The translations under genes and the position numbers were made by a program. Positions 34,370 to 43,904 of a DNA stretch of 64,000 bases are shown here, in pieces (within the stretch, counting starts at the first letter, position 1; each line of letters opens with the position of its first letter). The stretch comes from Sphingomonas echinoides ATCC 14820 (GTDB lineage: Bacteria; Pseudomonadota; Alphaproteobacteria; Sphingomonadales; Sphingomonadaceae), in NCBI RefSeq assembly GCF_000241465.1, contig NZ_JH584235.1, positions 2,476,779 through 2,540,778 on the forward strand. Reading direction: 5' to 3'. The notes under the pieces are model-generated. The model ran no database searches. It was not told the DNA's origin and saw only the letters and a program-made list of their open reading frames with translations.

Positions 34370-35278
34370 ATGAGGATGCGGTGGTTGGCGGTGGTTGCGG
34401 TGCTGGTGGGGAGCGCCTGCTCGCAGAATCCGGAAAGGCCGCCGCCCCAACACGCGTGCGCCGCGCTCGCGCCCGGCGCGATGCGCTGGATTCCGGCGGG
34501 GCGCTTCGTCCAGGGAGAGGACCCGCATTATCCCGAAGAGGGGCCGCCCCGCACCGTCACCGTGCCGGGCTTCTGGATCGACACACACGAATTGACCAAT
34601 GCCGAATTCGCCGCCTTCGTGAAGGCGACCGGCTATCGCACGATGGCGGAGCGGAAGCCCCCGGTGCTGCCGGGCGCTCCGCCCGAGATGCGCGTGCCGG
34701 GGTCGGCGGTGTTTGCAGCGCCCTCCGGCGATGACCCGCGCTGGTGGCGCTGGGTGGTGGGGGCGCAGTGGCGGCATCCGTCGGGATCGAACGAGTCGAT
34801 CATCGGCAAGGACACGACCCCCGTCGTCCAGATCGCTTATGAGGATGCCGAGGCCTATGCGCGTTGGGCGGGCAAGGCGCTGCCGAGTGAGGCGCAATGG
34901 GAATATGCCGCGCGCGGTGGCCAACCCGCTTTGCCCGAACCGATCGACGCGCACGGCACGCCCACCGCCAATTACTATCAAGGCGTGTTCCCGGCGCGCG
35001 ATCTTGGCATCGATGGCTATCGCGGCCGCGCGCCGGTCGGCTGTTTCCCCGCCAATGGCTATGGCCTGTACGACATGATCGGCAATGTTTGGGAATGGAC
35101 CAGCGGGGTCGCCGGCTCTGCAGGCGACCGGCGCGTGATCAAGGGTGGGTCCTATCTCTGCGCCGCCAATTACTGCGCGCGCTATCGCCCGGCGGCGCGG
35201 CAATTTCAGGAATTGGGGCTTGGCACCGATCATATCGGGGTACGGCTGGTCGATAATCGCCGCGCGCCACCGCATTAA
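34370..35278 (+). CDS. formylglycine-generating enzyme family lipoprotein
   Basis: A 302-residue protein with lipobox VGSACS (Cys17) and a full FGE-sulfatase domain: MRWIPAGRFVQGEDPHYPEE, FWIDTHELTNAEFAAFV, LPSEAQWEYAARGG and GNVWEWTSG. The C-terminal GGSYLCAANYCARYRPAARQ keeps Cys264 and Cys269, the spacing of Cys336/Cys341 in human FGE. It is therefore a genuine candidate for oxidising the sulfatase Cys to formylglycine, not merely a SUMF-like binding domain. A CAPTR-type sulfatase is encoded 1.8 kb downstream on the same strand. Confidence 0.92.
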   Translation: MRMRWLAVVAVLVGSACSQNPERPPPQHACAALAPGAMRWIPAGRFVQGEDPHYPEEGPPRTVTVPGFWIDTHELTNAEFAAFVKATGYRTMAERKPPVLPGAPPEMRVPGSAVFAAPSGDDPRWWRWVVGAQWRHPSGSNESIIGKDTTPVVQIAYEDAEAYARWAGKALPSEAQWEYAARGGQPALPEPIDAHGTPTANYYQGVFPARDLGIDGYRGRAPVGCFPANGYGLYDMIGNVWEWTSGVAGSAGDRRVIKGGSYLCAANYCARYRPAARQFQELGLGTDHIGVRLVDNRRAPPH

Positions 35279-35299
35279 GCAAAGGCTGCCGCTGGCGCG

Positions 35300-35923
35300 C
35301 TAGTCTTCGATACGCGCGAGGACCGCTTCGATCAGCCGCACCACCACGGCCTGGGCATCGGCAACGGTCAATTCCTGGTCGTGTCGCAACAGGCGCCATG
35401 TCTGAAAGCTGAGCGGGACATTGAGCGCATCGACGAGCGTGGTGTCGGCAAGGACGTGCGCCGGCAGCACCGCTTCGAGCGAGCTGCGCTCCAGCCGCAG
35501 CATCCGGCGATAATCCTGCATCAGGAATTCCGACTGGAAGCGTTTGATATTGGCGGAGATTCGAAAGGGCAGGATCGCCTCGAAGACGAGCGCGCGGCGC
35601 TGGGTGATTTCCAACAGCCGGTCGCGCCAGCGCGCCCCGGTCAAGGGTTTGAGGGCCATCGGCAAGACCTGTGCCTCAATGAGCTGCGACATTTCGCTGT
35701 AGAGCGAGTCCATATCGGCAAAGTGCCGGAAAACCGATCGCAAGCCGACTCCGGCGGTTTCGGCAACCCGTGCGGCGCTGGGCGCGATGTCGCCTTTGCC
35801 CACAAGATCGAGCATTGCCGCCACAATCTTGGCGCGGCTGCTCTCGCTGCGCGCGCGGCGACCGTCGGATGGAGGATTACTCTTTGGCCCGGAGACCGGC
35901 GTTATACTGCGCTTCATATCCAC
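35300..35923 (-). CDS. TetR/AcrR family transcriptional regulator
   Basis: A 207-residue protein with an N-terminal helix-turn-helix (about 25-70: ARSESSRAKIVAAMLDLVGKG, then ARVAETAGVGLRSVFRHFADMDSLYSEM), the TetR pattern with an atypical recognition helix. The C-terminal ligand domain is helical and unassigned. Divergent from the MBL-fold/sulfatase genes, so it is likely their local repressor; the ligand could be a sulfate ester or aromatic compound (inference). Confidence 0.85.
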   Translation of the reverse strand: MDMKRSITPVSGPKSNPPSDGRRARSESSRAKIVAAMLDLVGKGDIAPSAARVAETAGVGLRSVFRHFADMDSLYSEMSQLIEAQVLPMALKPLTGARWRDRLLEITQRRALVFEAILPFRISANIKRFQSEFLMQDYRRMLRLERSSLEAVLPAHVLADTTLVDALNVPLSFQTWRLLRHDQELTVADAQAVVVRLIEAVLARIED

Positions 35924-35972
35924 GGTGTGCGCTTATCCCTCTGATCCGCCTTGGTCTATTGTCCTCCTAATG

Positions 35973-35989
35973 TGGCATTGAATGTGCCA
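35973..35989. promoter_or_regulatory. possible TetR operator
   Basis: TGGCA-N7-TGCCA inverted repeat in the 111-base divergent region, about 50 bases from each start codon. The position suits control of both the TetR gene and the MBL/sulfatase genes; the five-base arms make chance occurrence possible. Confidence 0.4.
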
Positions 35990-36034
35990 TAAACTTGTCG
36001 CAGGCTCAACCGCATCGACATATGCCGAGGGAAG

Positions 36035-37129
36035 ATGGCGGGGCGAATGCGTACATACGGAAAATGGGTATCGGCGATCGCCCTTATCGGGCTGGCCGGG
36101 GGGATCCTGGTCGGTGTCTTCCAGGCACAAATCGCGACCGCCCTGCTCGTGTGGATCGTCGATGCGCGGGTCGGGCGCGACACGACCGCGACCCTCCCCG
36201 ATGGCCTGCATGTCGCTTTGTGCGGAACGGGCTCGCCCTTGCCCGATCCCACGCGGGCGGGGCCATGCTCGGTGGTGATCGCGGGGAAGCGCTTGTTCGT
36301 GGTCGATATCGGGGAGGGCGGCGCGCGCACGATCGTTGCGATGGGCTTGCCGATCGGGCGGATTGAAGGGGTTTTCCTGACGCATTTCCATTCCGACCAC
36401 ATTGACGGACTTGGGCCGCTGATGTTGCAAAGCTGGATCGCGAGTTCGGCGACGTCTCCCTTGCCCGTGCACGGGCCGACGGGAGTCGAGGCGGTCGTGG
36501 CGGGATTCGATGCAGCCTATGCGACGGATTGGGGATATCGCACCGCCCATCACGGCGGCGGCGTGGCCCCCCCCGGCGGGGCGGGCGCGGTCGCGGTTCC
36601 GTTTGTGGTTCCCCAGGGTAACGCACGCCAGGTGGTGTACCGACAGGATGGGCTGACGATTACCGCCTTCTGCGTCGATCACGGCCCGGTTCGCCCTGCG
36701 GTCGGCTATCGCTTTGATTATAAAGGCCGTTCGGTTGTGTTCAGCGGCGACACCGGGCCAAGCGCATCGCTGGTCGCGGCTGCCAAGGGCGCGGATTTGC
36801 TGGTTCATGAGGCGTTGCAGCCGCACCTGGTCGGCTTGCTGACCACTGCGCTTGAGCGGAACCATCGCTACAATCTGGCGCAAGTCACGCGCGACATCCG
36901 CAATTATCATACGACCCCCGAGCAGGCTGCCGATGCTGCGAAAGCCGCCGGGGTTAAACGGCTTGTGCTCAACCACATCGTGCCGCCACTGCCCCTGCGC
37001 TTCGCCTATCCGGCGTTTCTCGGGGACTCCGCGCACCATTTCACGGGGCCGATCACGGTGGGTGAAGACGGGATGCTGTTCAGCCTGCCCGCCGGCACGG
37101 CCACCATCTCGCAAAGCAAGCTCGAGTGA
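36035..37129 (+). CDS. membrane-anchored metallo-beta-lactamase-fold hydrolase (AtsA/ribonuclease Z-like)
   Basis: A 364-residue protein with one N-terminal hydrophobic segment (about 11-30) and an MBL domain. The metal motif is THFHSDHIDG (His117, His119, Asp121, His122), followed by VDHGPVRPAVGYR, FSGDTGPS and the final NHIVPP with its His. The fold matches the RNase Z/AtsA branch, which includes a zinc arylsulfatase. A role in sulfate- or phosphate-ester hydrolysis fits its overlap with the sulfatase gene. The substrate cannot be read from the sequence. Confidence 0.82.
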   Translation: MAGRMRTYGKWVSAIALIGLAGGILVGVFQAQIATALLVWIVDARVGRDTTATLPDGLHVALCGTGSPLPDPTRAGPCSVVIAGKRLFVVDIGEGGARTIVAMGLPIGRIEGVFLTHFHSDHIDGLGPLMLQSWIASSATSPLPVHGPTGVEAVVAGFDAAYATDWGYRTAHHGGGVAPPGGAGAVAVPFVVPQGNARQVVYRQDGLTITAFCVDHGPVRPAVGYRFDYKGRSVVFSGDTGPSASLVAAAKGADLLVHEALQPHLVGLLTTALERNHRYNLAQVTRDIRNYHTTPEQAADAAKAAGVKRLVLNHIVPPLPLRFAYPAFLGDSAHHFTGPITVGEDGMLFSLPAGTATISQSKLE

Positions 37130-38910
37130 CGCGCGCGGTGCAAAAGGGGCTGGCGCTGGCGCTGGCCTTGATGCCGCTTCCAGTCGCGGGGGCTCCGCCT
37201 GCGGCGCGCCCGAATATCGTCCTGCTGGTGGCGGACGATTGGGGCTATTCGGATATTGGCAGCTTCGGCAGCGAGATCCACACCCCCAATATCGACGCGC
37301 TCGCCGCGCACGGTGTCCGCTTTGCCAATTTCCACGTCGCGGGTTCGTGTGCGCCAACCCGGGCGATGCTGCAGACCGGCATCAGCAACCACCGCGCCGG
37401 GCTTGGCAACATGCCCGAGACGATCCCGCCCGAGCATGTCGGCAAGCCGGGTTATGACACCGTGCTCAACCACCGGGTCGTGACGTTGGCGGAGGTGCTG
37501 CACCAAGCGGGCTATCGCACCTATCTCACCGGCAAATGGCATTTGGGCAAGGCGAGCGACGGGCTGCCGACCGCGCGTGGCTACGATCACGCCTATTCGC
37601 TGGCGGATGCCGGTGCCGACAATTTCGAGCAGAAGCCGATCGCCGGGTTATACGACAAGGCCGACTGGACCGAGGATGGCAAGCCCGCCACCTTGCCCAC
37701 GCCGTTTTATTCCTCGACCTTCATCGTCGATACGATGCTGCGCTACATCGATGCGGGGCGGGGATCGGGCAAGCCGTTCTTCGCCTCGGTGAACTTCCTG
37801 GCCAACCACATTCCGGTGCAAGCGCCCGACGCGTATATCGCGCGTTATGCCCACGCTTATGATGGCGGCTGGCGCGCTTTGCGCGCGGCGCGGCAGGCGC
37901 GGGCAATCGCCATGGGGCTGGTTCCACCCGAAATGCGCGCGGCGGTGATGCGCTCGACCGCCGACTGGAACCGGTTGTCGCCCGATCAACGCCGGGCCGC
38001 AGCACGCGCGATGGCGGCTTATGGGGGGATGGCAGAGGCGGCCGATCATGAGATCGGGCGTTTGATCGACCATCTGAAGGCGACGGGTGCGTATGACAAT
38101 ACGATCTTCGTGTTCCTGTCGGACAATGGTCCGGAACCGACCGACCCGCGGGGGCGTCTGTTCAACCGGCTGGTACTCGGGCTGCTGCGCGACTTTACGC
38201 CCGAGCATCAAGGCGAGCGCGGTACGTTGACCGCGATTGGGCCGAATTGGGCAAGCGCTGCTGCGGCACCGCTTGCCGGATACAAGTTTTCGGCCGGAGA
38301 AGGGGGCTTGCGTGTGCCGCTGATCGTGAGTTGGCCCGGCAACCCCGCGATGCGCAGCGGCACGATCGTCGGCGGCTTTACGCATGTTACCGATATTGCG
38401 CCCACCTTGCTCGCGCTGGCCGGGGTGCCCGCGCAGACCGGGCACTTTGCCGGGCGGTCGGTCGAGCCGATGGTGGGGTTCAGCTTGGCCGATATGCTGC
38501 TCGGCCGACGCACCCATGTGCATGGCGATACGCCGCTTGGCTATGAGCTATCGGGCAATGCTGCGCTGTTCCGCGGGGACTATAAGCTCGTCAAGAACTT
38601 GCCGCCGCTCGGCGATGGCCGCTGGCAATTGTTCGACATAACGCATGACCCCGGCGAGACGCACGATCTGTCGACGGAGCAACCCGCGCGCTTCATCGGC
38701 ATGCGCCGCGATTACGCCGCCTTTGCCCGGCGTGATCAGGTGCTGCCAATGCCCGCTGGCTATACCGCCGACCAGCAGATCAGCGACAATGCCTTTCGAT
38801 ATTGGTTGCCCAGGGTCCTCCCGGCGATGTTGGGAGGAGCAGCGGCGTTGCTCGCGGGCGGCATTGTGCTGTGGCGGCGACGTCGCCGCGCTACGGCCAA
38901 GGCGCGTTAG
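37126..38910 (+). CDS. type I arylsulfatase
   Basis: A 594-residue alkaline-phosphatase-superfamily sulfatase. GTG start overlaps the MBL gene stop. It has a signal peptide (hydrophobic 8-20, then AGAPPAAR), metal residues in LLVADDWGYSDIG (Asp37, Asp38), and the formylglycine motif CAPTR with Cys75, followed by MLQTG. FLSDNGPE supplies the second metal site. The C-terminal end has one membrane helix and a basic tail, suggesting inner-membrane anchoring facing the periplasm. Activation needs the FGE encoded at 34370. Its stop codon overlaps that of the convergent prfC gene. Confidence 0.93.
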   Translation: MTRAVQKGLALALALMPLPVAGAPPAARPNIVLLVADDWGYSDIGSFGSEIHTPNIDALAAHGVRFANFHVAGSCAPTRAMLQTGISNHRAGLGNMPETIPPEHVGKPGYDTVLNHRVVTLAEVLHQAGYRTYLTGKWHLGKASDGLPTARGYDHAYSLADAGADNFEQKPIAGLYDKADWTEDGKPATLPTPFYSSTFIVDTMLRYIDAGRGSGKPFFASVNFLANHIPVQAPDAYIARYAHAYDGGWRALRAARQARAIAMGLVPPEMRAAVMRSTADWNRLSPDQRRAAARAMAAYGGMAEAADHEIGRLIDHLKATGAYDNTIFVFLSDNGPEPTDPRGRLFNRLVLGLLRDFTPEHQGERGTLTAIGPNWASAAAAPLAGYKFSAGEGGLRVPLIVSWPGNPAMRSGTIVGGFTHVTDIAPTLLALAGVPAQTGHFAGRSVEPMVGFSLADMLLGRRTHVHGDTPLGYELSGNAALFRGDYKLVKNLPPLGDGRWQLFDITHDPGETHDLSTEQPARFIGMRRDYAAFARRDQVLPMPAGYTADQQISDNAFRYWLPRVLPAMLGGAAALLAGGIVLWRRRRRATAKAR

Positions 38911-40493
38911 CGCTCGCGCGTCGCGGCGAAGGTGACCTTGGGGTAGCGATCCGCGACATAGCCAACGTCCCAGGCGGTCTTCGCCAGGTAGACGGGGTTG
39001 TTGTCGCGATCCTTGGCCATTGACGTGCGATTGAGGTCCATGAACGCCTTGAGGTCAGCCGGATCGGCCGCAGACACCCAGCGTGCGGTGTCATAGGGGG
39101 CCATTTCGAGCCCGGCATCGACCTTATATTCCGCCTCGAGCCGCGAGAGCAGCACTTCGAGCTGGAGCTGCCCGACCACGCCGATGATCCAGTTCGAGCC
39201 GATTTCGGGATAGAAGACCTGCGTCACGCCCTCCTCGGCCATATCGTCGAGCGCCTTGCGCAACTGCTTGGTCTTGGTCGGGTCCTTCAGCGCGACGCGG
39301 CGCAGGATTTCCGGCGCGAAATTGGGGAGCCCCGTAAAGCGCACGTCGGCGCGTTCGGACAGCGTGTCCCCCACCCGCAAGGTGCCGTGGTTGGGGATGC
39401 CGATAATGTCGCCCGGAAACGCCTCATCGGCCAGTTCGCGTTCGCGCGCGAAGAACAGGATCGGCGAATGGATCGCGATCGGCTTGCCGTGGCCGGTCGG
39501 CGTCAGCTTCATGCCGCGCTTGAAGGTGCCCGAGCACAGCCGCATGAAGGCGATGCGGTCGCGGTGGTTGGGGTCCATATTCGCCTGGACCTTGAACACG
39601 AAGCCGGTGACATCGGCGCGATCGGGCAGCACTTGCGCCGGTTCGGCGGGTTGCGGGCGTGGGCCGGGCGCATGGCGGCCGAGCGCGTCGATCAGTTCGG
39701 CAACGCCAAAGTCCTTCAGCGCGGAGCCGAAATAGACCGGGGTCTGGTCGCCCGCGCGATAGGCCTCGACATCGAATTCGCCATAGCCGCCAAGCGCAAG
39801 CTCGGCTTCGTCGCGCAAGGTCGCGAGGCCGGGCGCACTCAGCACGCTCTCCAGCGCGGGATCATCGAGCCCGGTGAAACGCCGCGCCTTGCCCATGAAT
39901 TCGCGGCTCGGCCCCTCGGGCTGGCTCAGCGCATTGGCGTGGAAATCGTAAATGCCCTCGAAATCGCTGCCCATGCCGACTGGCCAGCTCATCGGCGTGA
40001 CGTCGAGCTGGAGCATTTCCGCGACTTCATCGAGCAATTCGAACGGCGGGCGCCCTTCGCGATCGACCTTGTTGACGAAGGTGATGATCGGCACCGAGCG
40101 CAAGCGGCAGACCTCGAACAATTTGCGCGTCTGCGCCTCGATACCGCGCGCGGCGTCGATCACCATCACCGCCGAATCGACCGCGGTCAGCGTGCGATAG
40201 GTATCTTCCGAAAAGTCCTCGTGGCCCGGCGTGTCGAGCAGGTTGAAGGTAAGGCCGCCCATGCCTTCGATCTCGCGCTCGAAGGTCATCACCGAAGAGG
40301 TGACGGAAATGCCGCGCTGCTGCTCGATCTTCATCCAGTCCGAGCGCGCACGACGATTGGCCCCGCGCGCCTTGACCTCGCCCGCCAAATGGATCGCGCC
40401 GCCGAACAGCAACAGCTTTTCGGTCAGCGTGGTCTTGCCCGCGTCGGGGTGGGAAATGATCGCGAAGGTGCGGCGGTCGGAGGTGTGATTCAT
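38907..40493 (-). CDS. prfC: peptide chain release factor 3
   Basis: GTPase that recycles RF1/RF2 from the ribosome. The 528-residue product opens MNHTSDRRTFAIISHPDAGK with P-loop SHPDAGKT (14-21), G2 and G3 segments GISVTSSVM and DTPGHEDFSEDT, and NKVD. The DWMKIEQQRGISV block distinguishes RF3 from EF-G. The ATG at 40493 is the family start. Confidence 0.96.
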   Translation of the reverse strand: MNHTSDRRTFAIISHPDAGKTTLTEKLLLFGGAIHLAGEVKARGANRRARSDWMKIEQQRGISVTSSVMTFEREIEGMGGLTFNLLDTPGHEDFSEDTYRTLTAVDSAVMVIDAARGIEAQTRKLFEVCRLRSVPIITFVNKVDREGRPPFELLDEVAEMLQLDVTPMSWPVGMGSDFEGIYDFHANALSQPEGPSREFMGKARRFTGLDDPALESVLSAPGLATLRDEAELALGGYGEFDVEAYRAGDQTPVYFGSALKDFGVAELIDALGRHAPGPRPQPAEPAQVLPDRADVTGFVFKVQANMDPNHRDRIAFMRLCSGTFKRGMKLTPTGHGKPIAIHSPILFFARERELADEAFPGDIIGIPNHGTLRVGDTLSERADVRFTGLPNFAPEILRRVALKDPTKTKQLRKALDDMAEEGVTQVFYPEIGSNWIIGVVGQLQLEVLLSRLEAEYKVDAGLEMAPYDTARWVSAADPADLKAFMDLNRTSMAKDRDNNPVYLAKTAWDVGYVADRYPKVTFAATRER

Positions 40494-40510
40494 CGCCGCG
40501 CTGTAGCGCC

Positions 40511-41389
40511 TCAGCCCTCCAACGTCACCTGCATCGCGCAGCCCCAGGTTGTACCGGGGGCGATGGTGCGGATGCCGGGTTTCTCGCAGATGTCGCCGGT
40601 GAAGCCTTCCGGGTCGGCAATGCCGTGCCACGGCTCGATGCAGACGAACGCCGCGCCGGGCTTGGTCCAGATGCCGAGCATCGGCGTGTCGGGGAAATCG
40701 ACGCGGAGCTGCGGGCCGGTTGACGCGCCGTAGCGCACGCTTTGCGAATGGACGGGGTCCCAGATCAGCGCGTCCTGGGTGAACAGCGCATCGTCGAGCG
40801 CGAGCGTGCGCCCGTGCAGCGGGGAGGGGCGGCGGCCGCTGGAAATCGCGCTGCCGACGAGTTCGCGCAAAGGGTCGGGCTCGTCCGCGGCGAAGACGAT
40901 GCGGTGGTCGGCGCGCGGCAGGCCATATGGCAGCGGCCAGGCGAAGGCGGGGTGGAAGCCGAAGCTGGCGGGCAGCGTGCCTTCGCTGCGGTTCTCGATC
41001 GCTACCGCGATGGCGAGCGTTGCATCGGTGATCGTGTAAGTGACGCGGAGCGCGAAGGCGAAGGGGTAGACGGCGCGGGTCTCGGCGCTGTCCTCCAGCA
41101 GGAACACCGCGCGCGTATCGGTCTGTTCGGCGAGGGTGAACAGGCTGCGGCGGGCGAAGCCGTGCTGTTTCATCGGATAGTCCGCGCCGTTAACGCGCAG
41201 CACGTCGCCGTTGAGGCGCCCGACGATCGGGAAGAGCAAGGGCGCGTGGCCGGTCCAGAAAGCGGGATCGGCGTCGGTCATCAGCTCGCGGCCATCGGCA
41301 TCGCGCAGGTGGGTCAGCTCCGCACCGAACGGGTTGATCGCAGCGGAAAGCTGCGGGGTGGCGATGGTGATTAGGTTGGGTTGGGGCAT
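40511..41389 (-). CDS. aldose 1-epimerase family protein (galactose mutarotase-like)
   Basis: A 292-residue beta-sandwich protein of the galactose-mutarotase superfamily: INPFGAELTHLRDADGRELM near the start, MKQHGFARRSLF with a candidate catalytic His, FGFHPAFAWPLP with the second His, and the C-terminal IEPWHGIADPEGF. It interconverts sugar anomers or acts on a related sugar phosphate. The YeaD/LacX-type branch is likely from length. It lies 17 bases before prfC on the same strand. Confidence 0.85.
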   Translation of the reverse strand: MPQPNLITIATPQLSAAINPFGAELTHLRDADGRELMTDADPAFWTGHAPLLFPIVGRLNGDVLRVNGADYPMKQHGFARRSLFTLAEQTDTRAVFLLEDSAETRAVYPFAFALRVTYTITDATLAIAVAIENRSEGTLPASFGFHPAFAWPLPYGLPRADHRIVFAADEPDPLRELVGSAISSGRRPSPLHGRTLALDDALFTQDALIWDPVHSQSVRYGASTGPQLRVDFPDTPMLGIWTKPGAAFVCIEPWHGIADPEGFTGDICEKPGIRTIAPGTTWGCAMQVTLEG

Positions 41390-41417
41390 AGCGTCGATCC
41401 TCCAATAAAAACCACGA

Positions 41418-41520
41418 CCACCCCGGCGAAGGCCGGGGCCCAGGAGCGGGCCGGGCATGGCGAGCGCCTTGCCCTATTACCTCGACCCGTCCTGCTGGGC
41501 CCCGGCCTTCGCCGGGGTGG
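41418..41520. repeat. REPIN-like pair of inverted REP hairpins
   Basis: Two 26-base sequences (41418-41443 and 41495-41520) are exact reverse complements, separated by 51 bases. Each contains its own hairpin, CCCCGGC-GAAG-GCCGGGG. This matches the REP doublet (REPIN) layout mobilised by RAYT transposases. It lies between pheT and the mutarotase gene, where it may also stabilise or end transcripts. Confidence 0.85.
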
Positions 41521-41540
41521 ATGCGGGGTGACGCTCGGCC

Positions 41541-43904
41541 TTACCCCCGCAAGCTCGCGCCCAGCTTCGCCGCCGCCGCCACGACCTTGTCCGCCACCGC
41601 CTTCAGGTCCGCCTCGGTGAAGCTCTTTTCGCCCGGCTGGAGCGTGACTTCGATCGCGATGCTCTTGTGGCCAGGCTCGACGCCGGTGCCGGTGAACACG
41701 TCGAACACGCGCGCAGCAACGATTGCGGCTTTGTCCGCGCCGCGTGCCGCCCGCACCAGCGCGTCGCCCGACACGCTGTCGGGCACGAGGAAGGCGAAGT
41801 CGCGCCGCACCGCCTGCAATGCCGGTGGTGCATAAGCCGCACGCGCGAAGCTCGACGCGCGTTTGGGCGGAATCGCATCGAGATACAGCTCGACCGCTGC
41901 GACCGGGCCATCCACGTCGAAGGCACGCGTGGTCAGCGGGTGGACCATGCCGAACGCCGCCAGAACGGTCTTCGGTCCCAGCCGCAGCGTGCCCGATTGG
42001 CCGGGATGCCAGGCGTCGCCAGCGTCGCCCATCACTTGCAGATTGTCGACCGGTGCGCCTGCCGCGGCCAGCAGCGCCAGTGCCTCGGCCTTTGCGTCAA
42101 AGGCGGTGAACAGGCTCGCTTTGCCATTCTGCCAGCCGCGCGGCCGCGCCTCGCCCGCCAGCACCACGCTCAGCGTCGGGCGTTCGCCGTCGCTGAGATA
42201 GCGCCGCCCAAGCTCGAACAGGCGCACGCCGCCCGCACCACGCTTCAAATTGCGCTCGGCTGCCGACAGCAAGCCGGGGAGCAGCGACGGGCGCATCACC
42301 TTCAGCTCTTCGCTGATCGGGTTGGCGAGCGTCCAGGTGCCGCCGCCGATCGCCTCGGCCTGGGATTCCGACAGGAAGCTCCAAGTGATCGTCTCGTTGA
42401 GGCCGCGCGCGGCGGCGGCGCGGCGGACGCGGCTTTCGAGTCTTTGCGCGGGCGTCGCGGTCGGCTTGGCGACCCCCGCCGCGCGCGGCAGCGGGGTTGC
42501 CGGGACCGAATCGATCCCGACGATGCGGATCACTTCCTCGACCAGATCGGCCGGGCCATCGACATCGCGGCGCGCGGGCGGTGGCAGGACGGTCCAGTCG
42601 GCCTCGACCGCGAAGCCGAGCGCGGTCAGGATCGCGCGCTGACGCTCGGGCGCAACCGCCAGACCGCCGAGCGTTTCGGCGCGGGCCGGATCATAAGCGA
42701 TGCGCTTGCGCGTGGTCGGCGGGGTGCCGGCATGGGTCGGCAAGCTGGCCGTGCCACCACACAGATCGAGCACCAGCCGCGTCGCGATCGCCAGGCCCTG
42801 TTCGAGGAAAGCCGGATCGACGCCGCGCTCGAAGCGCGCGCGCGCGTCCGAGGTGAGCAGCAGCGCCTGGCCGGTGCGGGCAATGCCGTCGGGGTCGAAA
42901 TAGGCGCATTCGATCACCACATCGGTCGTCTCGGGGGTGACGCCCGAATCCTCGCCGCCCATGATGCCGCCAATGTCATGCACGCGGCCTGCGTCGGCGA
43001 TGACGGTCATCGTCTCGGCCAGCGTATAGGTCTTGCCGTTGAGCGCGAGGACTTGCTCGCCCGCCACCGCCTTGCGCGCGACGAGGCCGCCCGACAGTTT
43101 GGCGCGATCATAAACGTGCAAGGGGCGGCCGAGATCGAACATCACATAATTGGTGATGTCGACCAGCGTCGAAATCGACCGCTGGCCGATCGCGGTCAGG
43201 CGGCGGCGCATCCATTCGGGCGCGGTGCCGTTGGTGAGGCCGGTGACGCTTTGCGCGTAGAAAGCGGGGCAGCCTTCGGCATCGTCGGTGCGGACATCGG
43301 GGCCTGCGCCTGTGCCTTCGACGGGCGCATAAGCGAGCGGCTTGGCGGTGCCGAGCCCGGCGGCGACCAGATCGAGCGCGATGCCGCGCACGCCCATGCA
43401 ATCGGGGCGGTTGGGCAGGACGTTGATTTCGATCACCGGATCATTCAGCCCGGCATAATCGGGATAGGCCATGCCGATCGGCGCATCGGCGGGCAGCTCG
43501 ATGATGCCGTCATGGTCCTCGCCCAGTTCCAGCTCGCGCGTGGAACACATCATGCCGTTCGATTCGACCCCGCGAATCGCCGCGACCTTGAGCACCATGC
43601 CGTTCGACGGCACCGTCGCGCCGGGGGAGCCGAACACGCCGACGAGGCCTGCGCGGGCATTGGGCGCGCCGCACACGACCTGGAGCGGGCCGTCCCCGGC
43701 ATCGACCGAGAGCACCTGCAACTTGTCCGCCTGTGGGTGCGGGGCGGCGCTCAGCACCTTCGCCACGCGGAAAGCGGCGAGCTTGGCGCCCGGGTTTTCG
43801 ACGCCTTCGACTTCGAGGCCGATGCGCGTCAGCGTCTCGACGATCGTCTCGAGCGAGGCGTCGGTGTCGATATGCTGCTTCAGCCAATCGAGCGTGACCT
43901 TCAT
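41541..43904 (-). CDS. pheT: phenylalanine--tRNA ligase beta subunit
   Basis: A 787-residue subunit with the usual order: N-terminal start [23 protein letters not shown]-like tRNA-binding domain (about 39-150, with VVCGAPNAR), B3/B4 editing domain, B5 domain with the [10 protein letters not shown] region, and the C-terminal anticodon-binding fold ending in [20 protein letters not shown]. Its start overlaps the pheS stop by four bases, so the two subunits are coupled. Confidence 0.97.
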   Translation of the reverse strand: MKVTLDWLKQHIDTDASLETIVETLTRIGLEVEGVENPGAKLAAFRVAKVLSAAPHPQADKLQVLSVDAGDGPLQVVCGAPNARAGLVGVFGSPGATVPSNGMVLKVAAIRGVESNGMMCSTRELELGEDHDGIIELPADAPIGMAYPDYAGLNDPVIEINVLPNRPDCMGVRGIALDLVAAGLGTAKPLAYAPVEGTGAGPDVRTDDAEGCPAFYAQSVTGLTNGTAPEWMRRRLTAIGQRSISTLVDITNYVMFDLGRPLHVYDRAKLSGGLVARKAVAGEQVLALNGKTYTLAETMTVIADAGRVHDIGGIMGGEDSGVTPETTDVVIECAYFDPDGIARTGQALLLTSDARARFERGVDPAFLEQGLAIATRLVLDLCGGTASLPTHAGTPPTTRKRIAYDPARAETLGGLAVAPERQRAILTALGFAVEADWTVLPPPARRDVDGPADLVEEVIRIVGIDSVPATPLPRAAGVAKPTATPAQRLESRVRRAAAARGLNETITWSFLSESQAEAIGGGTWTLANPISEELKVMRPSLLPGLLSAAERNLKRGAGGVRLFELGRRYLSDGERPTLSVVLAGEARPRGWQNGKASLFTAFDAKAEALALLAAAGAPVDNLQVMGDAGDAWHPGQSGTLRLGPKTVLAAFGMVHPLTTRAFDVDGPVAAVELYLDAIPPKRASSFARAAYAPPALQAVRRDFAFLVPDSVSGDALVRAARGADKAAIVAARVFDVFTGTGVEPGHKSIAIEVTLQPGEKSFTEADLKAVADKVVAAAAKLGASLRG

